From: Kutzneria viridogrisea
Lineage (GTDB): Bacteria > Actinomycetota > Actinomycetes > Mycobacteriales > Pseudonocardiaceae
NCBI GenBank assembly: GCA_014138725.1
Contig: JACJID010000006.1
Coordinates: forward strand, 680,001 to 744,000
DNA length: 64,000 nucleotides
Reading direction: 5' to 3'
The notes beneath the pieces are model-generated. The model was given only the letters and a program-made list of their open reading frames with translations, had not been told where the DNA came from and searched no databases. Positions 8,136 to 15,380 of the stretch are shown in pieces; within the stretch, counting starts at the first letter, position 1; each line of letters begins with the position of its first letter. A program made the translations under genes and the position numbers.

Positions 8136-8267
8136 TTTCCGCCCTTCCGCTCCGAGGTGATCTCGCCTACTGTGATTGCTGATCGCATCCGTGATCAGTG
8201 TTCACGAATATGAACGGTTCCACCGCCGCCGTTTCCAGCGGGACCGCTGGCGGGAGGAAACGCACCC

Positions 8268-9290
8268 ATGACAGTCCACTGGCGCACATCGGTGCTGGCG
8301 GCGATCGGCGCGCTCGCGCTGGCCGCTCTCGGCGTGTCCGGCGCCCACGCGGCAGGCACCACCTACCAGGTCGGCACCGCGGCACAGCTGCGCACGGCGT
8401 TGAGCGCGGCCAAACCGGGCGACACCATCAAGCTCGCCGACGGCGACTACGCCGACCAGTTCCTGGCCACCACCTCCGGTACCGCCGGTGCGCCGATCAC
8501 GCTCACCGGCGGCCCCAGGGCGGTGCTCAGCGACCCGCTGTTCAACCCCGGCGACACCGACTGCCCCTCCGGGCAGACCGGCTACGGGCTGTGGTTGCAG
8601 GGGGCGAGCTACTGGAACCTCAGCGGGTTCACCGTGGCCAACTCGAAGAAGGGCATCGTGCTCGACGGCGCCCAGCACGTCACCATCGACTCGGTCACCG
8701 TGCACGACATCGGCTACGAGGGCGTGCACTTCCGCAAGGGCAGCGCCTACGGTGTGATCAAGAACTCCACGGTCTACAACACCGGTACCGAGCAGCCCGG
8801 CTACGGCGAGGGCGTGTACCTGGGCTCGGCCAACAGCAACTGGGCCTGCTTCGGGGTAGGCGGCGGCCCGGACCCCGGCAACTACATCCAGGTCCTCAAC
8901 AACAGGATCGGGCCCAACGTGGCCGCCGAGGGCGTGGACATCAAGGAGGGCACGCACGACGGGGTGGTCTCCGGCAACGTCCTGGACGGCACCGGGGAGC
9001 GCAACCAGAACTCCGGTGACTCCACCATCGACGTGAAGGGCGACCGCTACACCATCAGCGGCAACACCGTCAGCCACCCCTACACCGACGGGTTCCAGGT
9101 GCACAACGTGTACCAGTCCTACGGCTGCGGCAACACCTTCAGTGACAACAAGTTCACGCTCGGCAGCGCACCGGGCTACGGCATCAACGTCACCGACCAG
9201 AGCAGGTGCAAGTCCACCGCACCCAACCTGGTGCGGGCCTCCAACACCAGCACCGGCGGCAAGGGCCTGACCAACATCCCGCTCAGCTAG
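8268..9290 (+). CDS. Secreted right-handed parallel beta-helix protein
   Basis: Secreted protein of 340 residues. Start ATG at 8268 after GGGAGG. Signal peptide spans about residues 1-29 (hydrophobic LAAIGALALAALGVSGAHAA). The rest reads as a pectate-lyase-like beta-helix: TAAQLRTALSAAKPGDTIKLADG, then Asn-rich turns (NLSGFTVANSKKGIVL, VKNSTVY-type rungs, VLNNRIGPNVAAEGVDIKEG, ISGNTV). Such proteins are usually polysaccharide lyases or hydrolases. The LRTALSAAKPGDTI opening recalls the chondroitinase B/alginate lyase group (PL6), but catalytic residues cannot be assigned, so the substrate is open. The upstream region carries two EspR-like operator candidates and a hairpin. Confidence 0.82.
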   Translation: MTVHWRTSVLAAIGALALAALGVSGAHAAGTTYQVGTAAQLRTALSAAKPGDTIKLADGDYADQFLATTSGTAGAPITLTGGPRAVLSDPLFNPGDTDCPSGQTGYGLWLQGASYWNLSGFTVANSKKGIVLDGAQHVTIDSVTVHDIGYEGVHFRKGSAYGVIKNSTVYNTGTEQPGYGEGVYLGSANSNWACFGVGGGPDPGNYIQVLNNRIGPNVAAEGVDIKEGTHDGVVSGNVLDGTGERNQNSGDSTIDVKGDRYTISGNTVSHPYTDGFQVHNVYQSYGCGNTFSDNKFTLGSAPGYGINVTDQSRCKSTAPNLVRASNTSTGGKGLTNIPLS

Positions 9291-9300
9291 CGGCCCACGT

Positions 9301-9353
9301 GGCGTGAAGGTGGCTTTCACTGCGTCCAGCGCAGTGAAAGCCACCTTCACGCC
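9301..9353. repeat. Inverted-repeat element, class B
   Basis: 24-bp perfect arms (9301-9324 and 9330-9353) with a 5-nt loop TCCAG. The arm core is GTGAAGGTGGCTTTCACTG. It begins 10 bp after the beta-helix stop codon. The same element with a CCCAG loop occurs at 28215-28263. Probably a terminator-like or mobile hairpin. Confidence 0.85.
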
Positions 9354-9386
9354 ACTCCCGCGGGTGCGTCCACGCCGTGGGAACCG

Positions 9387-9416
9387 TTGACAGTCAACCG
9401 AGCGCGCTGTTGCGAT
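9387..9416 (+). promoter_or_regulatory. Promoter of the cysteine leader peptide and importer operon
   Basis: TTGACA (9387-9392) and TGCGAT (9411-9416), spacing 18 bp. The predicted transcript start is about 7 nt downstream, within a few bases of the leader-peptide ATG at 9426, which suggests a leaderless message. Confidence 0.5.
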
Positions 9417-9425
9417 GGGCACGTG

Positions 9426-9494
9426 ATGAACCGGACGGCACTGACGAGGCGGCGGCACGTCGACTTCGCCCGCGTTGCCGTGCAGGCGTGTTGA
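9426..9494 (+). CDS. Leader peptide ending in Cys (actinobacterial cysteine-attenuation type)
   Basis: A 22-residue peptide, MNRTALTRRRHVDFARV followed by AVQAC and a stop. The RRRHVD(L/F)xR core and terminal Cys match the tiny leader peptides found upstream of sulfur-uptake and sulfur-assimilation genes in actinomycetes, where translation through Cys codons senses cysteine. It lies 50 nt before the ABC permease and probably lacks a 5' untranslated leader, since the predicted promoter is almost adjacent. A second member is at 63077. It implies that the downstream importer serves sulfur supply, such as cystine. Function is inferred from the motif. Confidence 0.8.
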   Translation: MNRTALTRRRHVDFARVAVQAC

Positions 9495-9544
9495 TCTCCG
9501 CCTGATCCGTTCCCGTTCCTGTCGTGCCCACGGAGGGCTGTGCC

Positions 9545-10417
9545 ATGTCCGTGTCCGCTCGCCCCGTCCACCTGTCCGCACAACCAGAAGCCGCCGACCT
9601 GCCGGTGGTGCCCGCACGGCACCCGTGGCGCTGGGTCGGTGTGGCCGTGGTGCTGGTGCTGCTCGCCCAGTTCGTGCACGGCCTGGTCACCAACCCGGGC
9701 TGGGACTGGCCCACCTTCGCGGAGTTCTTCACCAGCGGCACGATCCTGCGCGCGGTGGGGGTCACGCTCCAGCTGACCCTGTACGGCACGGTACTCGGCT
9801 TCGCGGCGGGCATCGTGCTGGCGCTGATGCGCTTGTCGCACAGTCCCTTCCTGCGCACGGTCAGCTGGGCCTACGTGTGGGCCTTCCGCTCCATCCCGCT
9901 CATCGTGCAGCTGATCTTCTGGTTCAACGTCTCCTACCTATACCCGAAACTGGGCTTCGGCGTGCCGTTCGGGCCGGTGCTGGTCACGGTGAACACCCTG
10001 GACCTGTTCTCGCCCATGGGCGCGGCGGTGATCGGGCTGGCGCTGCACCAGGCCGCCTACGCCGCGGAGATCATCCGCTCCGGCGTGCTCTCGGTGGACC
10101 CCGGGCAGCGCGAGGCCGCCGCGGCCCTGGGCATCCCGAGGCTGCGGCAGTTCCGCAGGATCGTGTTGCCCCAGGCGATGCGCTCGATCCTGCCCACCGC
10201 GGCCAACGAGGTGATCTCGCTGTTCAAGGGCACCTCGATCGTCTCCGTGGTGGCCATCAGCGAGCTGTTCTACCAGGTCCAGGTGATCTACGGCCGCAAC
10301 GCGCGGGTGGTGGCCCTGCTGATGGTCGCCACGGTCTGGTACATCGTGCTGACCTCCGCCCTGTCGGTGGTCCAGCACTTCGTGGAACGGCACTACGCGA
10401 AGGGATCCAGCCGATGA
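9545..10417 (+). CDS. Polar amino-acid ABC importer, permease (cystine-type candidate)
   Basis: Inner-membrane permease of 290 residues (HisM/TcyB family). ATG at 9545 after GGAGGG. About 55 residues of cytosolic N-terminus (WRWVGVAVVLVLLAQFVHG begins the first helix) precede the BPD_transp_1 domain. Family marks: GVTLQLTLYGTVLGFAAGIV, FRSIPLIVQLIFWFN, the EAA loop REAAAALGIPRLRQFRRIVLPQA (about 195), and NEVISLFKGTSIVSVVAI. It overlaps the ATPase gene (ATGA), so the three importer genes form one operon under the Cys leader peptide. Cargo inferred as cystine or another sulfur amino acid; the family also covers Gln, His and others. Confidence 0.88.
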   Translation: MSVSARPVHLSAQPEAADLPVVPARHPWRWVGVAVVLVLLAQFVHGLVTNPGWDWPTFAEFFTSGTILRAVGVTLQLTLYGTVLGFAAGIVLALMRLSHSPFLRTVSWAYVWAFRSIPLIVQLIFWFNVSYLYPKLGFGVPFGPVLVTVNTLDLFSPMGAAVIGLALHQAAYAAEIIRSGVLSVDPGQREAAAALGIPRLRQFRRIVLPQAMRSILPTAANEVISLFKGTSIVSVVAISELFYQVQVIYGRNARVVALLMVATVWYIVLTSALSVVQHFVERHYAKGSSR

Positions 10418-11178
10418 GCACGGCCATGGTGGAGATCACCGGGGTGCACAAGAGGTTCGGCGCCAACGAGGTGCTGCGGGGCATCACCCTGCGCGTGGCG
10501 GCGGGGGAGGTGGCCGTGGTGCTCGGGCCCTCCGGCTCGGGCAAGTCCACCCTGCTGCGCAGCATCAACCACCTGGAGAAGCTGGACCGCGGCACGGTCA
10601 GCATCGACGGGGAGCTGATCGGCTACCGGCAGCGCGGCGGCAAGCTGCACGAGCTGACCGAGCGCGAGGTGCTGCGCCAGCGTGGGGCGATCGGCTTCGT
10701 GTTCCAGAACTTCAACCTGTTCCCGCACCTGACCGTGCTGGCCAACCTCACCGAGGCCCCGCTGGCCGCGCGCACGAGGAACAGGGCGCAGGCCGAGGCC
10801 AAGGCGCGCGCCCTGCTCGAACGGGTTGGCCTGGCGGACAAGGAATCGGCCTACCCGCGCCAGCTGTCCGGGGGCCAGCAGCAGCGGGTGGCCATCGCCC
10901 GCGCACTGGCGCTGGACCCCAAGGTGGTGCTGTTCGACGAGCCCACCTCGGCCCTGGACCCGGAGCTGGTCGGCGAGGTGCTCGACGTGATGAAGGACCT
11001 GGCCCGCGGCGGCACGACCATGATCGTGGTGACGCACGAGATCGGCTTCGCCCGCGAGGTGGCCGACACCGTGGTGTTCCTGGACGAGGGACGGGTCGTC
11101 GAGCAGGGGCCGCCCGCGCAGGTGATCGACCAGCCGGAACACGACCGCACCAGGGCGTTCCTCGCCAAGGTGCTCTAG
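10414..11178 (+). CDS. Polar amino-acid ABC importer, ATP-binding protein
   Basis: Cytoplasmic ATPase of 254 residues driving the importer. ATG at 10414 overlaps the permease stop by 4 nt. Complete nucleotide-binding set: Walker [10 protein letters not shown] (about 39), Q-loop [13 protein letters not shown], signature [15 protein letters not shown], Walker [16 protein letters not shown], and H-loop [14 protein letters not shown]. The [12 protein letters not shown] and [11 protein letters not shown] strings are typical of the GlnQ/HisP/TcyC branch. Length is standard for that branch. Confidence 0.93.
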   Translation: MSTAMVEITGVHKRFGANEVLRGITLRVAAGEVAVVLGPSGSGKSTLLRSINHLEKLDRGTVSIDGELIGYRQRGGKLHELTEREVLRQRGAIGFVFQNFNLFPHLTVLANLTEAPLAARTRNRAQAEAKARALLERVGLADKESAYPRQLSGGQQQRVAIARALALDPKVVLFDEPTSALDPELVGEVLDVMKDLARGGTTMIVVTHEIGFAREVADTVVFLDEGRVVEQGPPAQVIDQPEHDRTRAFLAKVL

Positions 11179-11194
11179 CCCAGGAGGCACCCCC

Positions 11195-12130
11195 TTGTCC
11201 AGAAAGCTGATCGTCGTGCTGGCGCTGCTGCTGACCGCCTGCGGCACGGCGACCTCCGAGACCACCCCGGCCAGTACCACCAGCGGCATCAACCTGGGCC
11301 CGGACCAGAAGCGGGTGAGCACCGGCAAGGTGGACCGGATCGCCGCCGAGGTCCCCGAGCCGATCCGGGCCAGGGGCACGCTGGAGGTGGTGGCCGACGC
11401 GGGAACCGTGCCGCCACTGAGCTTCTACGCCACCGACGACCACACCCCCATCGGTGTGGAGGAGGACATCGCCTCACTGGTGGCCGACGTGCTCGGGCTC
11501 AAGCCGCACTACACCGTCGTGTCCTGGGAGAACATCTTCGTGGGGCTGGACTCCGGCAAGTACGACGCGGGTTTCTCCAACATCACCGTCACCGAGGCCC
11601 GCAAGGAGAAGTACGACTTCGCCACCTACCGCCTGGACAACGTCTCCTTCGAGGCCCGCAAGGGCTCCGGCTGGCAGGTGAACGGCCCGGCCGACGTCGC
11701 GGGCCGCTCGATCGCGGTCAGCTCCGGAACCAACCAGGAGAAGCTGCTGCTGGACTGGAACGCGCAGAACACCGCGAAGGGCCTCAAGCCGGTGGACGTC
11801 AAGTACTTCCAGAAGGCCACCGACTACTACCTGGCGTTGCAGTCGGGCCGGATCGACGCCTACTTCGGCCCGAACCCGAGTACCGCCTACCATGCGGCCA
11901 CCTCCGGCCAGACCGAGCTCATCGGCACCGTCTCCGGGGCGGGCACGGCCCTACAGGGCAAGATCGCGGCCACGACGAAGAAGGACAACGGGCTGATCAG
12001 GGCCCTGCACGAGGCGCTGTCCGAGGTGATCGCCAACGGCAGCTACGCCCAGGTGCTGCGGCGCTGGGGCCTGTCCAACGAGGCCGTCACCGGCTCCGAG
12101 CTCAACCCGCCCGGGCTGCCCAGGACCTGA
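11195..12130 (+). CDS. Polar amino-acid ABC importer, substrate-binding lipoprotein
   Basis: Extracellular lipoprotein of 311 residues that captures the amino acid. TTG start at 11195 with AGGAGG 8 nt before. Lipobox LLLTAC places the lipidated Cys at about residue 16. The SBP_bac_3 domain spans about 55-300: LEVVADAGTVPPLSFYATDD, then IGVEEDIASLVADVLGLKPHY, SNITVTEARKEKYDFATYR, and ALQSGRIDAYFGPNPSTAYH. It is the third gene of the operon, followed by a hairpin terminator. Specificity cannot be read directly; cystine is inferred from the leader peptide. Confidence 0.9.
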   Translation: MSRKLIVVLALLLTACGTATSETTPASTTSGINLGPDQKRVSTGKVDRIAAEVPEPIRARGTLEVVADAGTVPPLSFYATDDHTPIGVEEDIASLVADVLGLKPHYTVVSWENIFVGLDSGKYDAGFSNITVTEARKEKYDFATYRLDNVSFEARKGSGWQVNGPADVAGRSIAVSSGTNQEKLLLDWNAQNTAKGLKPVDVKYFQKATDYYLALQSGRIDAYFGPNPSTAYHAATSGQTELIGTVSGAGTALQGKIAATTKKDNGLIRALHEALSEVIANGSYAQVLRRWGLSNEAVTGSELNPPGLPRT

Positions 12131-12159
12131 GCCTTTGCTCGGTGTCCGAGCGTAGTCAC

Positions 12160-12195
12160 TGGACCAGACCACCGGCCGCGTGGTCTGGTCCATTT
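12160..12195 (+). terminator. Terminator of the amino-acid importer operon
   Basis: Perfect 13-bp arms TGGACCAGACCAC (12160-12172) and GTGGTCTGGTCCA (12180-12192) with a 7-nt loop, followed by TTT. It starts 30 bp after the binding-protein stop codon. Confidence 0.75.
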
Positions 12196-12329
12196 GGTTG
12201 ACCTGGGGTTTCCCCTTCGGCACATGGCGTAAACCGGACCGCCCTTCGGAGCCCTCCCCTTGTCCCGGCGTGACCGTTGACCTTACAGTCGGTACTAGTA
12301 AAGGCAGTGAACGAGGAAAGTCGGGCGCC

Positions 12330-13547
12330 GTGACGCAGCTGCGAGTCGCGCAGAAGGGCACCAAGCGGTCCCTGCGCGCCCGCAACGACGTGCTGGTGTT
12401 GCAGAGCGTCGCCGCGGGCGGCGGGGAGATCGCCCGCGCGGACATCGTGCGCGAGACCGGTCTGCCCTCGGCCACCGTGTCGGCGATCGTCGGCAACCTG
12501 ATCGACCGGCGGCTGGTCCGCGAGTCCGGGCACGGCGACTCGCGTGGCGGCAAGCCCCGGGTGCTGCTGGAGCTGGACCGCGAGCACCACCGGTTCGTCG
12601 GGGTGCACGTGGGGCGCGGCCGGGTGACGGCCAGCCTGCTGACGCTGTCCGGCCGCCCCGAGCAGACCGTGCGGCTGCCCCACCTGGTCGGCGACGACAC
12701 GCTGACGGTCACCGCGAACGCCGTGCGCAGGCTGGCCGATTCCTTCGACGGGCAGCTCAGCGGGATCGGCGTGGCGGTGCCGGGCATCGTCAGCGGGGAC
12801 GGCGTGATCCGCGAGGCGATCAACTACGGCTGGCGCATGGTGCCGCTGGGCGAGGAGCTGTCCGAGCGCTGCGGGGACACCCCGGTGCACGTGGTCAACG
12901 ACGCCAACGCCGTCGCGCTGTCCGAGGTGGCGCTGAGCAGGCAGTGGGCGGTCACCGTTGTGCTGCTGTGGATCGGCACCGGGGTCGGCGCGGGCATCGT
13001 GCTGGACGGCCGCCTCTACGAGGGCCCGGAGTTCCGCAGCGGGGAGATCGGCCACATCGACGCTGGCGTGTCCACGCGCTGCCGCTGCGGGCTGGTCGGC
13101 TGCCTGGAGACCGTGGCCAGCATGCCCGGCCTGCTCGGTGACGCCAGCGAGCAGGTGGTCGCCGCCTACCTCGGTGGGGCCGACGACGCGGACAGCCGCG
13201 CGCTGGACGAGCGGATCCGGCGCGGGGCAAGGGAACTGGCCCGGCTGGCCTCCATGTTCGCCGCCTCGCTGGACATCACCGAGTTCGTCGTGGGCGGCCC
13301 GATCGTGGCCAGCCCCATCGGACCGCCGCTGCTGCGCGCCACCAACGAGGTGCTCGAGCTGCGCGCCATGCCCGGTTTTCCCGTGGTGTCACTGCGTTTC
13401 TCCACGCTGGGTTCGCACAGCGTGGTCGTCGGAGCCGCGGCGCACGCCATGCGCCAGGAGTTCGGCGTGATGCTGACCATGCCCGGCGAGACCACCGAGC
13501 AGCACCCCAACCGCCCACCGATGCCGGAGGTGCACCGCCATGGCTAA
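12330..13547 (+). CDS. ROK-family transcriptional regulator
   Basis: Sugar-responsive repressor-type protein of 405 residues. GTG at 12330 is chosen for GAGGAAAG upstream and because the N-terminal HTH follows at once (IVRETGLPSATVSAIVGNLIDRRLV, about residues 35-65). An open frame extends upstream to 12180 but crosses the terminator hairpin. The ROK domain shows GIGVAVPGIVSG, DANAVALSEVAL, GTGVGAGIVLDG and the zinc motif GHIDAGVSTRCRCGLVGCLE (about 245-265), where Cys-X-Cys-X4-Cys matches the family. Its target is unknown; no sugar operon is adjacent. The gene overlaps the small transposase-like gene by 8 nt. Confidence 0.9.
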   Translation: MTQLRVAQKGTKRSLRARNDVLVLQSVAAGGGEIARADIVRETGLPSATVSAIVGNLIDRRLVRESGHGDSRGGKPRVLLELDREHHRFVGVHVGRGRVTASLLTLSGRPEQTVRLPHLVGDDTLTVTANAVRRLADSFDGQLSGIGVAVPGIVSGDGVIREAINYGWRMVPLGEELSERCGDTPVHVVNDANAVALSEVALSRQWAVTVVLLWIGTGVGAGIVLDGRLYEGPEFRSGEIGHIDAGVSTRCRCGLVGCLETVASMPGLLGDASEQVVAAYLGGADDADSRALDERIRRGARELARLASMFAASLDITEFVVGGPIVASPIGPPLLRATNEVLELRAMPGFPVVSLRFSTLGSHSVVVGAAAHAMRQEFGVMLTMPGETTEQHPNRPPMPEVHRHG

Positions 13548-13824
13548 CAGCTATCCGCCGGAGTTCCGCTGGAAGGTGCTCGCACTGGTGGCCAGCGGCC
13601 GACCGGTGGTCAAGGTGGCCGCCGAGTTCGGCATCAGCGACCAGACGATCTACAACTGGCGCCGCCAGCACCTGGCGGACAGCGGACAGCTGCCCTCGGT
13701 GGCCAGCTCCACGCGGCCGGAACTGGCCGCCGCGCTGGACCAGATCACCGAGCTGGAGGCGGAGCTGGCCAACCGCAGGCGGGCCGCCCAACTGCTCGCG
13801 ATGAGCCCACCCCGCTCGGCCTGA
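13540..13824 (+). CDS. Orphan IS3-type transposase OrfA-like HTH protein
   Basis: Small protein of 94 residues. Residues 3-45 form an HTH_Tnp_1 domain (YPPEFRWKVLALVASGRPVV, then FGISDQTIYNWRRQ). The C-terminal coiled-coil-like part (LDQITELEAELANRRRAAQLL) matches IS3/IS911 OrfA. There is no OrfB, no catalytic DDE domain and no terminal inverted repeat, so it cannot transpose alone. Its ATG overlaps the ROK stop and its ribosome site GGAGGTG lies inside the ROK gene, giving tight translational coupling. It may be a domesticated DNA-binding partner or simply a remnant. Confidence 0.8.
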   Translation: MANSYPPEFRWKVLALVASGRPVVKVAAEFGISDQTIYNWRRQHLADSGQLPSVASSTRPELAAALDQITELEAELANRRRAAQLLAMSPPRSA

Positions 13825-13859
13825 GTCGGCCGGGCGGGGCGGGCTCGTCGTCTCGTGGA

Positions 13860-14870
13860 TCAGGCCAGGGTCAGGCCGTAGGACTGCAGCTCCAGCTGGA
13901 GCGGGTAGAAGTAGCTGACCGTGGTGTTGCCGCCGGACAGGGTGCCCAGGCCGACCGAGCCGCTGTAGGCCGGGCCGCCGGAGTCACCGTGGTCGGTGTG
14001 CGCCGTGGTGCCGAACTCGTGGCGCAGCACGCCCACGTCGAAGTTGACGGTCTGGTCCACCGAGGTGATCTGGCCGCTGCCGCCGCCGGTGGTCGAGCCC
14101 TGCTTCTGCATGCGCTGGCCCACGGTGGGCTTGCCCGCGCTGGTGATCGCCTGGCCGGTGTTGATCCGGCCGGGGCCGGTGCCGTTGGGCCGGGTCAACA
14201 GCCCGGAGTCGGCCCCGGGGCAGTCGCTGTGCACGATCCTGGCCCCGGTGACGTCCCCGCCGGACCAGGTGCCGCCCAGGTTGGTGCAGTGCCCTGCGGT
14301 GAGCAGGTACGGGGTGCTGCCCTGCTTGACGTTGAAGCCCAGCGAGCAGCGGCCCTGGCTGTTGCGGATGGCGTCCCCGTCCGCGATGTGCAGCTCCAGT
14401 CGGCCGGTCTGGTGCTCGATGCGCGCGGTGTCGCCCAGGCGCTGGGCCGCGGCGGTCACCTTGTCGCGGCTGGCCTTGCTGGCGGCGTCGTAGATCGTGA
14501 CGACGACCTGGTTGCTCACCGGGTCGATGCCCCAGGCGGTCTGCGGCACGTCGGTGATCGCGTCCAGGCTGGCCTTGGCGCTGTTCAGCGTGGCCAGGCT
14601 GTGCTTGACGGTCCTGGCGACCAGGCCGTGGGACTGCACGGCCTTGGCCGCGGCCGAGTCCAGCACCGTGACCACGGCCGTGGTGCCGTCGAGGTAGTAG
14701 CCGCCGGTTGACGTGCCAAGCGCGTCCGAGACCTGTTCGGCCTGGTTGATGGCCGTGCTCTGGGCCTGTGCGAACTCGGCCGTGCCGGGCTGGGCGGCGT
14801 TGGCGGCCGGGACGCCGAGCGCCGAGACGGCCAGGGCCGCGACGCCGACGAGTGCCTTCTTGCTGATCAT
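13860..14870 (-). CDS. Secreted streptogrisin-type S1 serine protease
   Basis: Extracellular chymotrypsin-fold protease of 336 residues made as a pre-pro-enzyme. ATG at 14870 with AGGAGG upstream. Signal peptide about 1-27 (VGVAALAVSALGVPAANAA), an alpha-lytic-type propeptide to about 155, then the protease. Catalytic triad visible: His in YLLTAGHCTN, Asp in GADSGLL, Ser in HGDSGGPAY. Cys pairs around the His and in DCPG fit streptogrisins. The C-terminus ends shortly after the fold, so there is no chitin- or cellulose-binding domain. Transcribed alone. Confidence 0.92.
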   Translation of the reverse strand: MISKKALVGVAALAVSALGVPAANAAQPGTAEFAQAQSTAINQAEQVSDALGTSTGGYYLDGTTAVVTVLDSAAAKAVQSHGLVARTVKHSLATLNSAKASLDAITDVPQTAWGIDPVSNQVVVTIYDAASKASRDKVTAAAQRLGDTARIEHQTGRLELHIADGDAIRNSQGRCSLGFNVKQGSTPYLLTAGHCTNLGGTWSGGDVTGARIVHSDCPGADSGLLTRPNGTGPGRINTGQAITSAGKPTVGQRMQKQGSTTGGGSGQITSVDQTVNFDVGVLRHEFGTTAHTDHGDSGGPAYSGSVGLGTLSGGNTTVSYFYPLQLELQSYGLTLA

Positions 14871-15057
14871 GAGCGGTCCTCCTGTGCAGGGAGAGCAGGA
14901 CTGCATGGGCAGGTACTGTCCACAGTGGACTTGTTTGTACGTAAGGGAAAACTGTTTACCTCACGTAGTTCTCACCTCGGACTCACCGGAATATAGCGAG
15001 GGTTCGACAGGGTGTCACCCGACGATCGGAGGGTTGGCTGTCAAGCGGCCGAAGGGA

Positions 15058-15352
15058 CTAGTTCTGGTGTCCGGCGAGGGTGCGCACGGCGGAATCGCCC
15101 ACCGGCACGCGCAGCGCGCCGATCGTGTTGAGCCGGTAGAGCCGCTCGACCTGGTCCAGGGCGTTCCCTCCACCGAGCCGCGCAGCGTCTCGCCCGCCCG
15201 TGTGACCGACTCGGTCACCGACCAGTCCTGGGTGACGTCCAGCCGCGGTCGCGCGGCGAGCCCGTCCAGGTCCTCCAGTGTGCGCGGATCACGTGCCGTG
15301 GCAACGACTTCGTGCCCGTGCGTCCCGCCTCCACCAGCTTGCGTAGCCTGGC
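15058..15352 (-). pseudogene. Degraded short-chain dehydrogenase (SDR) fragment
   Basis: No intact gene spans this stretch, but minus-strand translation shows SDR sequence broken by frame changes. First comes LRKLVEAG (helix after a Rossmann turn). In another frame comes HEVVATARDPRTLEDLDG then LDVTQDWSVTESVTRAGETL (strand with the cofactor-selecting Arg-Asp, and the typical LDVT). In a third frame comes LDQVERLYRLNTIGALRV, the usual stretch after the NNAG motif. NNAG itself, the Ser-Tyr-Lys catalytic part and the N-terminal glycine motif are gone. It therefore carries at least two frameshifts plus deletions. Ends are approximate. Confidence 0.72.
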
Positions 15353-15380
15353 CGTTCGGCGATCTTGCACTCTCAGGGCA

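Noticed and set aside
14918-14930. GTCCAC-A-GTGGAC palindrome upstream of the streptogrisin gene as an operator
   Set aside because: CCACAGTGG-type words are frequent in such genomes and this one has no repeated partner here.
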